Positions 1 to 10,512 of a DNA stretch of 64,000 nucleotides are shown here, one piece after another (within the stretch, counting starts at the first letter, position 1; each line of letters opens with the position of its first letter). The stretch covers positions 3,472,001 through 3,536,000 of the forward strand of contig JASSKH010000037.1 of assembly GCA_031763025.1 (NCBI GenBank), read 5' to 3'. Both the position numbers and the translations under genes were made by a program. Origin of the DNA: Macrocystis pyrifera. Its lineage: Eukaryota > Sar > Phaeophyceae > Laminariales > Laminariaceae. A model generated the notes under the pieces. It saw nothing but the letters and a program-made list of their open reading frames with translations, ran no database searches and was not told the DNA's origin.

Positions 1-123
1 TTTCTTCTTTTTTATCATATCTTTGCTATGCCGCTACTGCTGCCAACGCTGCGGCGATCCATTGCTGCTTCTGCTGCTGCTAATGTTTCTAATGCTGCCG
101 CAACCACTGCTCGAAGCCGTTGC

Positions 124-157
<34 letters not shown>

Positions 158-360
158 GCTGATACTGCTAATGCTGGCTCAATATCCACTGATTGTTCTT
201 ATGTATTCGGATTACTGTTTTTCTTGGTCGTTTTTGCACCCAAATGGTCGTTTTGGTACGTTAAAAAATGTTTTGGCCGTTTTCCTGCTGCGTTTTACGC
301 ATGTACTTGGTGCTTCTGCTGCTGCTGCTGCCGTCGTATAGCAAGCGATTACGTACTGCT
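1..360 (+). repeat. CTG-rich interspersed repeat unit, copy 1
   Basis: The stretch carries the family hallmarks: a poly-pyrimidine lead, CATATCNTTGCTATGC, long CTG/GCT runs, a sequence around TCGTATGTACTCGGATTACTG, then TTTTTCTTGGTCGTTTTTGTACCCAAATGG. The same order recurs at 7025-7300, 8369-8660 and several times in 14625-15947. Open frames across it encode only Leu, Ala or Cys runs from the CTG repeats, so they are not taken as genes. The left edge is cut by the window start. Confidence 0.75.
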
Positions 361-469
361 GTTGTGCCGCTGTAGAGCAGTACAAATAATGAACTCTGCC
401 CCCCCCCCCCCCCCCCCCCCCCTTCCCCCTCCCCCGCCATTTCCTGCACGCCACTCCCGCCCCGCGCAC

Positions 470-1000
470 CATGTTTACTTCGACCAGGTCAGTGGCAAGT
501 GCTACAACTGCCGCCTGACGGACTCCACCATCAAAGACGGAGACATCATCATCAAGCGCAAGAAGACTCCCTTCCATTTCGCCTGCTCCAGGGCTTCGCG
601 GAATTCCGAAGCAGGACGCCAAGCAGATTGTCTCCATCCAGGACGAATGAGAGGCAACAAATTGCTCCCACATTTCCCAAAATCACGACTATTTCTCCCT
701 ACACATACCCAACGGGTTCAACAGCGGACATATCCACATTCTGGGCCTCCCGCCTCGTTACTACAGCAGCCTGGAAGACTATTTACATACCATGTCTCAT
801 CCAAACTCCTATGCTGGCTAAATCGAAATCGCGGCCGCCCAGCAACTATACAACATTTCCATAACCGTTGTCGTTGCCGGCACTGCTGCTTTCCCCTCCG
901 TCCCGAACCTTCCTTGAAACAACAGCCTGTATGTTGTATATCATCCACATGCCATGCACTACTCCACTCTCTCCCCGCACTGATGAAATATGTTATCCTT
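470..1000 (+). pseudogene. Decayed zinc finger plus OTU-like domain, copy 1
   Basis: One frame encodes GKCYNCRLTDSTIKDGDII followed by PFHFAC, a C-x2-C...H-x2-C pattern resembling a short PARP-type or related zinc finger. A second frame, further on, encodes ILGLPPRYYSSLEDYL and IEIAAAQQLYNIS. That stretch resembles the OTU cysteine-protease fold around the 'YL..M....YGG.IE..A....YN..I.V' core. In this copy the frame is broken by a TGA (CGA in the other copies) and a TAG within the OTU-like part, and a frame change separates finger from OTU part. No N-terminal DGxC catalytic motif is seen. The domain name is inference from memory of the family. Confidence 0.4.
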
Positions 1001-1096
1001 ATTATTAGACGAATGCCATTCTTACTCTTGCGTCACCCGATCTTACGCTTCACATTACACTCACAAATAAACGCGATTATTACATCCTTCACCGTT

Positions 1097-1312
1097 TCTT
1101 ACACAAATACATTTAGTTTGGTTGGCTTTGGGTATTGCCCCAAATGCAATATAACTGGCAATATAACTGCGATTGGCGTCACAACATTTAGTTTGGTTGG
1201 CTTTGGGCTATTACCCCAATTGCAATATAACTGCAATTGGCGTCAAAGCCCAAAGCCAACCAAAACTGCAATTGGTGTCATAGCCCAAAGCCAACCAAAC
1301 TAAATGTATTTG
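1097..1312. repeat. Foldback segment nested in the OTU repeat
   Basis: The left arm (about 1097-1130, TTTAGTTTGGTTGGCTTTGG) is mirrored by a right arm near 1280-1312 (CCAAAGCCAACCAAACTAAA). Between them the arm sequence is partly reiterated. The equivalent site in copy 2 (about 9425-9485) has the same arms with a much shorter interior, so the interior is variable while the ends are kept, as for a small foldback/MITE-like insert. Confidence 0.6.
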
Positions 1313-1724
1313 TACAAGAAACGACGGAATACCCACTCCGAAGGAAAGCCTTGTATATATATATATATATATATTATCGTCACTTTTACTTTCCGGCCTA
1401 CGACCTACGCGAATGGTAACGCGAAGTCCCAAAGTTTTCTTTCAATGTTTTTGCTTTAAAAAAACAGCCGAAAATATCCTCGTACCGCCGCTGTGGGAAA
1501 AAAGGGGAAAAAAGTTTGATTTTTCCTTGTCTTTTTTTAATTTATGAAATACGTCAGCTGTGAGTTCGACTGATTAAATAGTTGATATTCAACTCTGCAA
1601 GCTGCGTAATACGTCTCGTCTCTACTCCATTTTTTCGAACGGCTGCAGGCGGCGGAATTTTTATTCTCTCGTATTTTATAAAAAAAAATTATTCTCTCGT
1701 ATTTATAAAAAAAAAAAAATTGTC

Positions 1725-1867
1725 AACGGCTGCTGCTGCTGCTGCTTCTAGTGCTGCCGCAATATTCATTGAATGTTCGTATGTACTCGGATAATTGTGT
1801 TTCCTGGTCGTTTTGTGGCGCTGCTGCGTTGTTGCCGTACATCATGCTGGACATGATTTGTGTGTCT
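1725..1867 (+). repeat. CTG-rich repeat fragment interrupted by chromovirus copy 1
   Basis: A CTG run, the CAATATTCATTGAATGTTCG stretch and GTTGCCGTACATCATGCTGG match the unit at 15650-15830. The unit stops at GTGTCT, where the LTR begins at 1868. The interrupted remainder (ATTACACTTGTGCGTG...) resumes at 6570 after a repeated GTCT, so the uninterrupted copy at about 15815-15845 shows the empty site. Confidence 0.8.
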
Positions 1868-2099
1868 TGTAGCCAAAAGATACCAAGCCGTGGAGGTTTC
1901 AGTGTAATCGCATGTGTGAGTGGAGCAGTGGCCGGGGATCCTGTGTGATGTCCCCTAGCCACCTGGCTCGTGGTCCGATGAGGATCACTCCGTGATAATA
2001 CAAGCTCTAAGAACAAGACTTACTGAGTGCGAGGCCAGCGAGACTGGTGGAGTCCCTCGCTGGAAGCCCTCTTGCTGATATCATCTGGCAGAGGCCATA
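1868..2099 (+). repeat. 5' LTR of chromovirus copy 1
   Basis: 232 bp from TGTAGCCAAAAGATACC to TGGCAGAGGCCATA. The boundaries are fixed by comparison of all four LTRs in the window: sequence diverges immediately outside, and 4-bp duplications abut the outer ends. By eye the four LTRs are identical. Confidence 0.92.
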
Positions 2100-2306
2100 A
2101 TATCTAGATATTCGCGGAACTTCTGTTGGAGGAGTTTTCGGCTGCGGAGTATTGGGTCACAGCTGGGAAGGCAGTTGGCCCGTTGGACGGATCGAAACGG
2201 CTTGAAGCGCACAGCAGGGGAGGACGCTCCGGGAGCTGGAGGACGCACAGGTCAGGCGGCAGTTTCTCCGTTATTACAGTAGAGTCCAGGTGGACTGCTG
2301 TGGATT

Positions 2307-5300
2307 ATGGCGCACACGGCAAGCACGCCGCTGGTGGTAGGGGAGTCTCTGACTCCACCGAAATACGGAGAGGTGTGGACCGAGCAGGCCTCTCGTGTTT
2401 TTTTACGCAGCGTACCTCGATTATGAGGAACGGCTGCAGCTCGCCAACGCTCAGGGGGTGGTTCAGCACTCCAAAGTGAGCATGGGCCAGCTTATCCCCA
2501 ATTACATTCATCGGTGTTTTGAGGGATTTTACAAGCATCAGACTACGATGACCGCCTCGGAGTTGTTGGACGCTGTTAGGCAGCACGCTGGTTACACAAC
2601 CACCAGCAACAGATTTGACACCTCGCGGGCGGCAGCGGACTTGCGTCGCGTTCTCTCAATGAGGCGCGATGAAAAGCAGGGCGGTGAAACATCCGTCAAA
2701 GACCGCGCGATGATGGTAAACTCCGCTATGGAAAAGTATTTTGCGGAGAATCACGCGGTGCATGCCATGTACCGCGCGCAGGACCGTTCGTGGTTGCCCG
2801 GACCGGCGGAATTTGTGAGCATGGCGTTGGTGGATGGCTTATGGCCGTCCGAGTTCAAAAAGTACGTAAAAGGTCAGCTAACGTACGCTGCAGGGTGGAA
2901 GAAGGACCCGGCATTGGTCATGGACCAAATTTTTTCTGCTGCAGAACAGTGGAAATTCATCGAGGCGTATGGTCGGAAAGATGCTGCAGGGGCAGCTGAA
3001 CCGCGACGCCAACAGCAGCAGAAACCGAAACAGCAGCAGTCCGCGAAAAAGTCGTTTGTTCGCGTCTGTTTCGAGTGTGGTGATCCCAACCATTATGTTT
3101 CTGATTGCCCAAAAGCTCGCGGTGGCGGCACAGCTCCCAGCAGTGGTGGGCGCGGGTCGTCAGGGTATCGCGGGGGCCGCAATGGCGGCCGGGGCAGATT
3201 CAACCATGGACGCGGGCGCGGTGGCCGTGGTGGCAATCAATTGACAGCGGGCGGTGGAACTTCTGCTGTTGCTTCTTCAACTTCTGGTGCGCCAGCGGCA
3301 GGAGCCGCTGGGTCGGGATCTGGTTCGTCTGTTGCCGGCCGAGCTGTATACGTTGGAGGAGCTGGAACATCGGTGGGTGCTGCTGGAGCGAGAACTTCGC
3401 CATCCACCGAGCGGGCGGAGTCAGTGTCTGGTGCTGCTGCAGGGGCGGTAGCGCCGGAACCGTCTGTATATTCGACGTCTTGGTCGGGGTGGACCGCCGA
3501 TTCTATTTCTTCGGCGCCGGCTGTAGGAGGGCAGCCATGGCGTCAGGTGACTCTTGGTACCGACCAGAGTTCAACGGCAGGTGAAGTGCCTGTCGATCGC
3601 AGCGCTGAGTGTTTACGCGCTGATCTCTCTTTGCCAGGGTCGGTTGGTTCGCTGATGGCGCGTGTGATCCTTGATTCGGGGTCGGCGCTCACGTCCATCG
3701 GTGTCGGCTTACTTCAGCAGCTGTCTTCGCATTTCGGCGGCGCCGATCTGCAAATTCCGTTCGAAAATGGCCCGCAGCAGGCGAAAACCGCTACGGGTGT
3801 TTCAGTGATGGTCACGCACAAAACGGTGCCGATTGCCGTGAGTGTACGGACGCCGTGGGGAGCGGTGAAATTGGAGCCCATCACTTTCGCGGTCATGCCT
3901 GGTACAGATAACGTCGTTCTGTTTGGCATGGCTACCATGAAAGCTCTTGGCATCGACGTCTACCGTGAAGCTCTGGAGAAGCTTCGCCCTCGCGCAGTGC
4001 CGGTATCGACCGGTGTGGAGACTCCGAGTTACCTTGCGGCGCGCAGAGTGACGGTTTCCGTGCGTGCTTTTCAGACCGAGGCTACGGTGGATGCTCCGGA
4101 GGACAAGGCGGTGGAACATTTGGTCGACCGGGGGCCAGACATGTTCATGGATCCGGAGGCGGAGCGGACGGCCCGAGAACGGGCGTTGGAGGACAGCGTG
4201 CAGCAGGCAGAGCAGAGTGGATTAAGCGTCGGCGGAGCAACCCGTTTGCGCGAAATTTTGGCTCGTCGCGTGGGTGCTTTTCGCCGTGCGCTGTGTGGTG
4301 ATCCGCCAGCGCAAGTGGAGCCGATGCGAGTGCAGCTGAAGCAACAGGCGAAGCCTGTCAAGGCAACGCCACGTCGGTACGAACCGACGAAAAGGGACTG
4401 GCTCTCGAAGTGCATTGCTGCTTTGGTGTTTTTTGGCTTTGTCTACCACAACATCCAGGCGGTGTGGGCGAGTCCGGCGATGGCGGTGCCCAAGAAGGAC
4501 TCTTTCCGTTTGGTGAGCGACTACTCGGCGGTGAACGCACAGGTGGAGAAGTCCCCGGGCGTCATGCCCAACCATGAAGACATGGGAGATCTGCTGGGGG
4601 CGCGTTTCTTCGGCAAGCTGGACCTACTTCAAGGGTACTGGCAGATGCCTTTGGCTCCGGAGGCGCAAGACGTCTTCACCATGGCGACAAGCGACGGTTT
4701 GTTCACGCCTACCCGTGTTCCCCAAGGTGTTTTGAATGCGACTTCTTATTTCCAAGGTGTCATGACTGAAGTGTTGCGTGGTTTGGATTGCAAAGTTTGG
4801 GTCGATGACGTTTTCTTTTTCGCAGACACCGAAGAAGCTCTTCTGCAGCTGCTTGATGACATTCTTGAACGCCTGGAGAATGTTGGACTGTTTGTCGCCG
4901 CCCACAAGTGTACCTTCTTCTCTCGTGAACTGGTCTGGTGTGGTCGCCTGAAGGAATATTGTGTTTGGCCTCACATGGATTCTCAGGTTCGCGAATTCGT
5001 TCGCCAGTGTTTGCACTGTGTAGACACGCGTGCAGGTGCACTCATTCCTCGTCCCTACGGAGACACGGTGCATGGTACCGCTCCGGGAGAAGTGGTGCAC
5101 TTTGATTTTTTGTATGTTGGCCACAGCGGGCCCGAAGGTAGCGATGGCCTGCCTGATGAGGATGGTTTCCGATATGTTTTGGTCATCATGGATGATTTGT
5201 CCAACTACGTGGCGGTGGAACCGGCCGAGGCTTGTACAGCCGAGGTCACAGCGAAGCATTTGCTAGCCTGGTGTAAGACTTTGGGGGTGCCGCGTGTGTG

Positions 5301-6255
5301 GGTGAGTGATACCGCCACGCATTTCAAGAACAGGGTGCTTGCTTTGTTGAGCGACGCGTTGCACATCGAACATCGTTTTGCTGTCGCTTACACGCCGTGG
5401 TCGAACGGTACGTGTGAACGCATGGTAAAAGAGGTGGTACGTGCTCTGCGTTCCATTCTGTCAGAACAGCGTCGTCAGGTTTCGGAGTGGGTTGATGTTT
5501 TGCCGGCCGCTCAGTGGGCCTTGAACACTTCGTTTCGTGAACGTTACCGAAGCACTCCGTACAGCGTGATGTTTGGGCGTGCTCCGCGTACCGATTTCTC
5601 GGCGCTCGTTTCTGAGTCTGATGGCAGGTGGAATGTTGACGTGATGAATGCTGACTTGTTGCGTGCGAACGTCCGTGAAGTCGTTGCAGAGCAGGAGAGA
5701 TTTTGCGCCGATATTCGCGCAGCTGTTGCCGTGTCTCGCGACAACAAACGTAAACAGGCTCAGGGCCAGGTGGTGTTGCCAAAATTTGCGGTTGGTGATT
5801 TCGTGTTGTATGCTCGTGTTCGTCGGCAGGGTGTCACACCGAAATTGTTGTCCACATGGACTGGTCCGTGGCGTGTGGTAGCAGCTGATCATGATCATGT
5901 GTACTCAGTTCAGAACATCGTTTCTGGGAAGGTGCATCAAGCTCACGTGGCTCGTTTACGATTTTATGCGGATGCGACGTTGAACGTCACCGCTGATCTG
6001 AAGGATGTTTTCCAACATTCCTTTGCGCAGGGTGAATGCCGCATGAATGCTTTGGTGCATGTGGCCGAAGATGATGCCAACGAGGTGATTGTCTTGGTCG
6101 ATTGGGATGGTTTCGAAGCAGAGGAGCGCACGTGGGAGTCTTTGCGGTCGATTTATTCTGCTGCGCCTGAATTCGTCGTGAAGGAATTGCGCAAATTACG
6201 GATGACCCGTGCGCTCAAGATTAAAATTGCTTCAGAGTTCAGCATTGATTTGTGA
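2307..6255 (+). pseudogene. Gag-Pol polyprotein of chromovirus copy 1, frameshifted and deleted
   Basis: The ATG at 2307 matches the gag start of copy 2, but an extra T in the run near 2398-2404 shifts the frame after about 30 codons. From about 2395 a single frame stays open to 6255. It holds the Gag body, a CCHC knuckle (CFECGDPNHYVSDC), a Gly/Arg-rich tail, the aspartic protease (VILDSGSA), the RT fingers and palm (VWVDDVFF) and then, directly, the integrase core (SDTATHF, GTCERM) and a C-terminal chromodomain (VDWDGFEAEERTWESL). A 1062-bp deletion after position 4941 removes the RT thumb, all of RNase H and the first part of the integrase zinc-binding region, but keeps the frame. Gag and protease are fused in one frame here, unlike copy 2. 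It cannot encode a complete enzyme set, although it could yield a fused product if the upstream frameshift were bypassed. Confidence 0.88.
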
Positions 6256-6333
6256 TTTGCCGCATGCGATTTCGTCTTGGTTTTTTGGTTTTGTCAAGCT
6301 CGTTCGTGTCGAGTGAACTCGCTTTGGGGGTGC

Positions 6334-6565
6334 TGTAGCCAAAAGATACCAAGCCGTGGAGGTTTCAGTGTAATCGCATGTGTGAGTGGAGCAGTGGCCG
6401 GGGATCCTGTGTGATGTCCCCTAGCCACCTGGCTCGTGGTCCGATGAGGATCACTCCGTGATAATACAAGCTCTAAGAACAAGACTTACTGAGTGCGAGG
6501 CCAGCGAGACTGGTGGAGTCCCTCGCTGGAAGCCCTCTTGCTGATATCATCTGGCAGAGGCCATA
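6334..6565 (+). repeat. 3' LTR of chromovirus copy 1
   Basis: Identical by eye to the 5' LTR. It is preceded by GCTTTGGGGGTGC, the only G-rich stretch available as a polypurine tract, and followed by GTCTATTACAC, whose first four bases repeat the bases before the 5' LTR. Confidence 0.92.
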
Positions 6566-7364
6566 GTCTATTACACTTGTGCGTGTGTACATATTTCTGT
6601 ATCTTCAATGATTTTTTTTGTGGTGCTGCTGCGTTGTTGCCGTACATCACGCTGGACGTGATTTGTGTGTGTATTACAGTGCAGCTTGTGTGTGTGCATA
6701 TTTCTGTATCGTCAATGAAATTCCGTAGGTAAAGCGCTTCCGGCGGACCAGGGTACATAGTTTTTGTTGATTGATCCCTAAAGGTATAGGCGCAGCTGGC
6801 ACGGGAAGGCGTGGCTGACTCCAGACATGAAACGGAACTCCTCTTATACTACATCCTCGTCGCCTCACGTGCAGTATAGGGTTCCACCTGACGAGTGGCA
6901 TTGGTGGGCACACATTACCTCGATATCCCAATACCCTACTGCCGGAATCCCATTCCAGCGTGGAACTCCCCAATCTACCATGGATCTCATATGTCGTGTA
7001 TCTGAGTACAATCAACAGTTTTTTCGTCCTTCATTTCATATCGTTGCTATGCTGCTGCTGCAGCAACCAACGTTGCTGCTGCTAATGCTAATGCTAATGC
7101 TAATGCTAATGCTGCCGCAATATTCACTGAATGTTCGTATGTACTCGGATTACTGTTTTTCTTGATCGTTTTTGTACCTATAATGATCGTTTTGATACCT
7201 GAAATAAAATATTTTTGTCATTTTGCTGCTGCATTTTGCGTGCGTACTGCTTTTTCTCGTTTTGGGCTTCGTTCTTTTCATATCGCTGCTACGCTGCTGC
7301 TGCTGTGGTGCTGCTGCTGTGTTGTTGCCGTACATCATGCTCGTCATTTGTGTGTACATATTCT
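6566..7364 (+). repeat. CTG-rich repeat units and fragments
   Basis: After the target duplication the interrupted CTG unit continues (GTGCGTGTGTACATATTTCTG) and is followed by a second truncated unit up to CAATGAAATTCCGTAGG (about 6725). 6760-7020 is unrecognised sequence; an open frame there shows no family features. From 7025 a new CTG unit runs (CATATCGTTGCTATGCTGC, GCTAATGCTAATG reiterations, TGTACTCGGATTACTG) to about 7350, where another family begins. Confidence 0.6.
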
Positions 7365-7803
7365 TAGTCTTACTCTGTTGACGACTAGTGGTGTTTTCTT
7401 CTTTTTCTTTTTTTCCAGCTCGTTCTTTTCAAGTGTCTGCCACGTCCCCTACGCGGGGGTACGATGGTTTGTTGCTATACTGAAGTATATACATATACCA
7501 GGTACCAGGTATATTTTTGTTTCTTTTTTTTTTGTTTCTTTTCTCTTTCGAATTGTCTTTGTTTTGGTTTTTGTTTTTTTCTCTTTGTTTCGTTTTTGTT
7601 TCTCTAGGCCATGGAATGGGTATATGTCGTGCCCGTCGTACGCAGTATGAGGACATGGCATTGCATTGCATACGTGGCAACGTAGTATCTCTGTGGCGTA
7701 GCTTTGTGACCACAGAACTTGTATGTCTCTAGGTTTGAAGAATCGGCACGGACACTGGTTGTGCTGGATGTCGACGGGTAGAAAGAACGGTATAATGTGA
7801 AGA

Positions 7804-7835
<32 letters not shown>

Positions 7836-7850
7836 TATATTTTGTTTCGC
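7365..7850 (+). repeat. Dispersed repeat family 2 (pyrimidine-rich, GTGGTCAC motif), copy 1
   Basis: Starts TCTTAGTCTTACTCTGTTG, passes through T-rich tracts, GTTTCTCTAGGCCATGG, then TTTGTGACCACAGAACTTG and TGCTGGATGTCGACGGGTAG, ending in GTGAAG plus an (AAC)n tract at about 7803-7835. Related pieces lie at 13600-13775 (inverted), 49462-49735, 49920-50210 and 50211-50470 (inverted). Open frames on either strand are low-complexity and not credible as genes. Confidence 0.6.
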
Positions 7851-7926
7851 CAATGAAATTCCGTAGTTGTTGCAGTCGCGGCATACGAGGGTACATATTT
7901 TTTTCTTCTTTTTTTCATATCGTTGC

Positions 7927-8368
7927 TGGAAAGCAGTGCGTCGCTTCTTCTGATTTAGATCTTCTTATTGATAGCGAGAGCTGAGGAGGTGCTCTGGTAG
8001 AGAAGTGAGAGGTAGGGGGGCGGGACTCGACACCCAGATATACTCGTCCCACCCCACGCCGCAAGCTCTCCTAAATTCCTCTGATCTGACGTACGCCTAC
8101 AGAACTTTCCTATGGCTACCGGTCGTTCTTCTGCTAATATAAGAACTTCTCACTTCGTGGTCCTATCTGCGTTAAGGAATATTACTCTCGTCTAGGGGGT
8201 TATCCGCCCTAGGGAACATTCCTAAAAGAACATTACTCTCGACTAACGGAATATCCGCCGGGTTAATCCATTCTTTGGATTATTCTCGTATTCGTGAGAC
8301 TATAATATAAGACTGCAACGTATTATATATATATCTATAGCCCATGAGTACTCTACTCATATCACACT
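7927..8368 (+). repeat. Candidate solo LTR
   Basis: About 440 bp that breaks a CTG unit: the unit reads CATATCGTTGC before it and CTATGCCGCTGCTGC after it. The insert begins TGGAAAGCAG and ends CTCATATCACA (TG...CA), contains TATA-like CTAATATAAGAAC and AATATAAGAC, and reiterates ATTACTCTCG, all LTR-like. No convincing target duplication beyond one base was found, and no second copy is present here, so this remains tentative. Confidence 0.35.
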
Positions 8369-8660
8369 ATGCCGCTGCTGCTGCCAACGCTGCGGCGATC
8401 CGTTGCTGCTTCTGCTGCTAGTGTTTCTAATGCTGCCGCAACCACTGCTCGAAGCCGTTGCTGCTGCTGCTGCTGCTAATACTGCTAATGCTGCCTCAAT
8501 ATCCACTGATTGTTCGTATGTATGTATTCGGATTACCGATTTTCTTGGTCGTTTTTGCACCCAAATGGTCGTTTTGGTACGTTAAAAAAATATTTTGGCC
8601 CTTTTCCTGCTGCGTTTTTCGCACGTACTTGCTGCTTCCGGTGCTGCCGCTGCCGTCGTA
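8369..8660 (+). repeat. CTG-rich repeat unit preceding OTU repeat copy 2
   Basis: Closely matches 28-340 in order and sequence: TATGCCGCTGCTGCTGCC, CCGCAACCACTGCTCG, CTG runs, TCCACTGATTGTTCG, GGTCGTTTTTGCACCC and TTTTTCGCACGTACTTGC. Together with 361-1660 and 8661-9840 this shows the CTG unit and the OTU-like segment were copied as one larger unit. Confidence 0.75.
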
Positions 8661-9840
8661 TAGCAAGCAATTACGTACTGATGTTGTGCCGCTGTAGAGC
8701 AGTACAAATAATGAACTCGCCCCCCCCCTTTCGCCTCCCCCGCCATCCCCTGCACGCCACTCCCGCCCCGCGCACCCTATGTTTACTTCGACCAGGTCGG
8801 TGGCAAGTGCTCCAACTGCCGCCTGACGGACTCCACCATCAAAGACGGAGACATCATCATCAAGCGCAAGACAACACCCTTCCATTTCGCCTGCTCCAGG
8901 GCTTCACAGAATTCCGAAACAGTACGCCAAGCGGATTGTCGCCAACCAGGACGAACGAAAGGCAACAAAATTGTTTCCCACATTTCCCGAAATCACGATT
9001 ATTTCTTCCTACACATATCCAACGGGTTCAACAGCGAACAGATCCACATTCTTGGCCTCCCGCCTCGTTACTACAGCAGCCTGGAAGACTATTTACATAT
9101 CATGTCTCATCCAAACTCCTATGCTGGCTACATCGAAATCGCGGCCGCCCAGCAACTATACAACATTTCCATAACCGTTGTCGTTGCCGGCACTGCTGCT
9201 TTCCCTCCTGTCCCAAACCTTCCTTTAAACAACAGCCTGTATGTTGTGTACATCATCCACATGCCAAGCCCTGCTCCACTCTCTCCCCGCGCTGATGAAA
9301 TATGTTATTCTTATGATTGAACGAATGTCATTCTTGCTCTTGCGTCACCCGATCTTACGTTTCACATTACATTCGTAAATAAACGCGATTAATACATCCT
9401 TCACCGTTTCTTACACCAATACATATAGTTTGGTTGGCTTTTCGGGCTATTACCCCAATTGCAGTGAAGCCAACCAAACTAAATGTATTTGTACAGGAAA
9501 CGACGGAATACCCACTCCGAAGGAAAGCCTTGTGTGTATATATATATATATTATCGTCACTTTTACTTTCCAGCCTAAGACCTATGCCAATGGTAGCGCG
9601 AAGTCCAAAAGTTTTCTTTCAATTTTTTTGCTTTAAAAAAACAGCCGAAAATATCCTCGTACCGCCGCTGTGGGGAAAAAAGGGAAACAAGTTTGATTTT
9701 TCCTTTTTTTTAATTTATGAAATACGTCAGCTGTGAGTTCGACTGATTAAATAGTTAATAGTCAACTTTGCAAGCTGCGTATTATTAGGTCTCGTCTATA
9801 TTCCATTTTTTCTAACGGCTGCAGGCAGCGCAATTTGTAT
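8661..9840 (+). mobile_element. Interspersed repeat with zinc-finger and OTU-like remnants, copy 2
   Basis: Same order as 361-1660: short C tract, coding remnant (8780-9320), foldback remnant with a shortened interior (9425-9485), (TA)n near 9536-9550, and the AT-rich tail with CGTCAGCTGTGAGTTCGACTG near 9730. Similarity to copy 1 is high through most of the length. Confidence 0.6.
8780..9320 (+). pseudogene. Decayed zinc finger plus OTU-like domain, copy 2
   Basis: The finger frame reads GKCSNCRLTDSTIKDGD and PFHFAC. The OTU-like frame is best preserved here, open from about 8954 to 9317: ILGLPPRYYSSLEDYLHIM, YAGYIEIAAAQQLYNISI and NNSLYVVYIIH. An additional A near 8967 relative to copy 1 shifts the frame between finger and OTU-like part. 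The end of the open frame, PLSPRADEICYSYD, could be the native C-terminus. Without an N-terminal catalytic cysteine motif the piece is called a truncated OTU-like domain. Confidence 0.42.
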
Positions 9841-9857
9841 TCTCTCGTTATACATTG

Positions 9858-10271
9858 TCAGCACGCTGATAAAAAGCAGCTCGTGCCACGATGTATGCTC
9901 GATGTCGATATAGACTCAGCCCACGGCCAACGCGCTTGGTGTCGGGCAAGACCAACGAGAATTGATGACGGCATCGAGGATACTCGTGGAAACTGGATAA
10001 ATGCTCTAGGGGGCGAGAGCTTGCCGGCGGCGTCCTGCGGTATCCTCCCAAACCTGAACAAAAGCCTGTTTTTTGCCATTCGAGGCGGCTCCGGAATTTT
10101 TGTCTTCTGTTTGTACACACCAGCGGCTAATTGTTTTTTTATCGTACGGCTGGCCAGCGCCCGCCACACGTCACTGGCCATTGTGTGAAGACGGTGACCC
10201 AAGGGTGGGTCGGAGCCCCTAACGAGCGCACTTCGTTCAGAATTCATGACGCAATCGTTGGTTTTGTCCAT
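9858..10271 (-). other. Unrecognised open frame, 137 codons
   Basis: An open minus-strand frame with MASDVWRALASRTIKKQLA and KNRLLFRFGRIPQDAAGKL. It has mixed composition and no low-complexity bias, which sets it apart from nearby shadow frames, but a plus-strand frame (9835-10188) overlaps it and is equally unrecognised. No domain is seen. It lies between the OTU repeat tail and a SINE, so it may be part of another old element. Confidence 0.2.
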
Positions 10272-10512
10272 CGATGTCTGTCGAGGACTCGGAATCTCGC
10301 CGCTTCGACCAAAGATCGGCCTGAGTTTTTCTCAAGCCGATCTTGGCCCAACATCGGCCCCAGATTTCCTTTTTTCGGGCTTTTCCAAAAGTTGGGAACT
10401 TTTGTTTCGTCTAAACGTGCCCATAGGAAGCCTGTTCTAGAAATTTCTGGCGGGTATCTTTCGAATTCAAACTTTATATTAATACTTCGCGTTCCCATTG
10501 GCATAGGTCTAA

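Larger units (their letters stand above)
361..1660 (+). mobile_element. Interspersed repeat with zinc-finger and OTU-like remnants, copy 1
   Basis: This roughly 1.3-kb segment recurs at 8661-9840 and, truncated, at 21746-22671. Order: GTACGTACTGCTGTTGTGCCGC lead shared by all copies, a poly-C tract (about 400-422), a decayed coding part (about 450-1000), a foldback segment (1097-1312), a (TA)n tract near 1355-1373 and an AT-rich tail ending near 1660. The tail includes a stretch also found alone at 29382-29490 (inverted) and 38640-38720. It behaves as a dispersed element, but terminal repeats and target duplications could not be defined, so its class is unknown. Confidence 0.6.
1868..6565 (+). 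mobile_element. Ty3/gypsy chromovirus, copy 1 (internally deleted)
   Basis: A 4698-bp LTR retrotransposon with identical-looking 232-bp LTRs at both ends, TG...TA termini and a 4-bp target duplication (GTCT). It is nested in the CTG-rich repeat. Compared with copy 2 (15948-21710) it carries one extra T in a T-run early in gag (about 2398-2404) and lacks 1062 bp of pol, and it does not carry copy 2's 4-bp insertion at the gag-pol junction. These differences (1062+4-1) account exactly for the 1065-bp length difference. Other differences are a handful of single-base changes, so the two copies are recent relatives. Confidence 0.93.

Noticed and set aside
23-1303. 426-codon plus-strand open frame with Leu/Ala/Cys and Pro runs
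   Set aside because: It crosses CTG repeats, the poly-C tract, the decayed finger/OTU region in mixed frames and the foldback. Copies 2 and 3 do not keep it.
4935-4950. Copy 1 as a spliced retro-copy of copy 2 (GTAAGG at the left breakpoint)
   Set aside because: The right breakpoint is preceded by TTTGTTT with no AG, so the gap is a deletion and not a removed intron.
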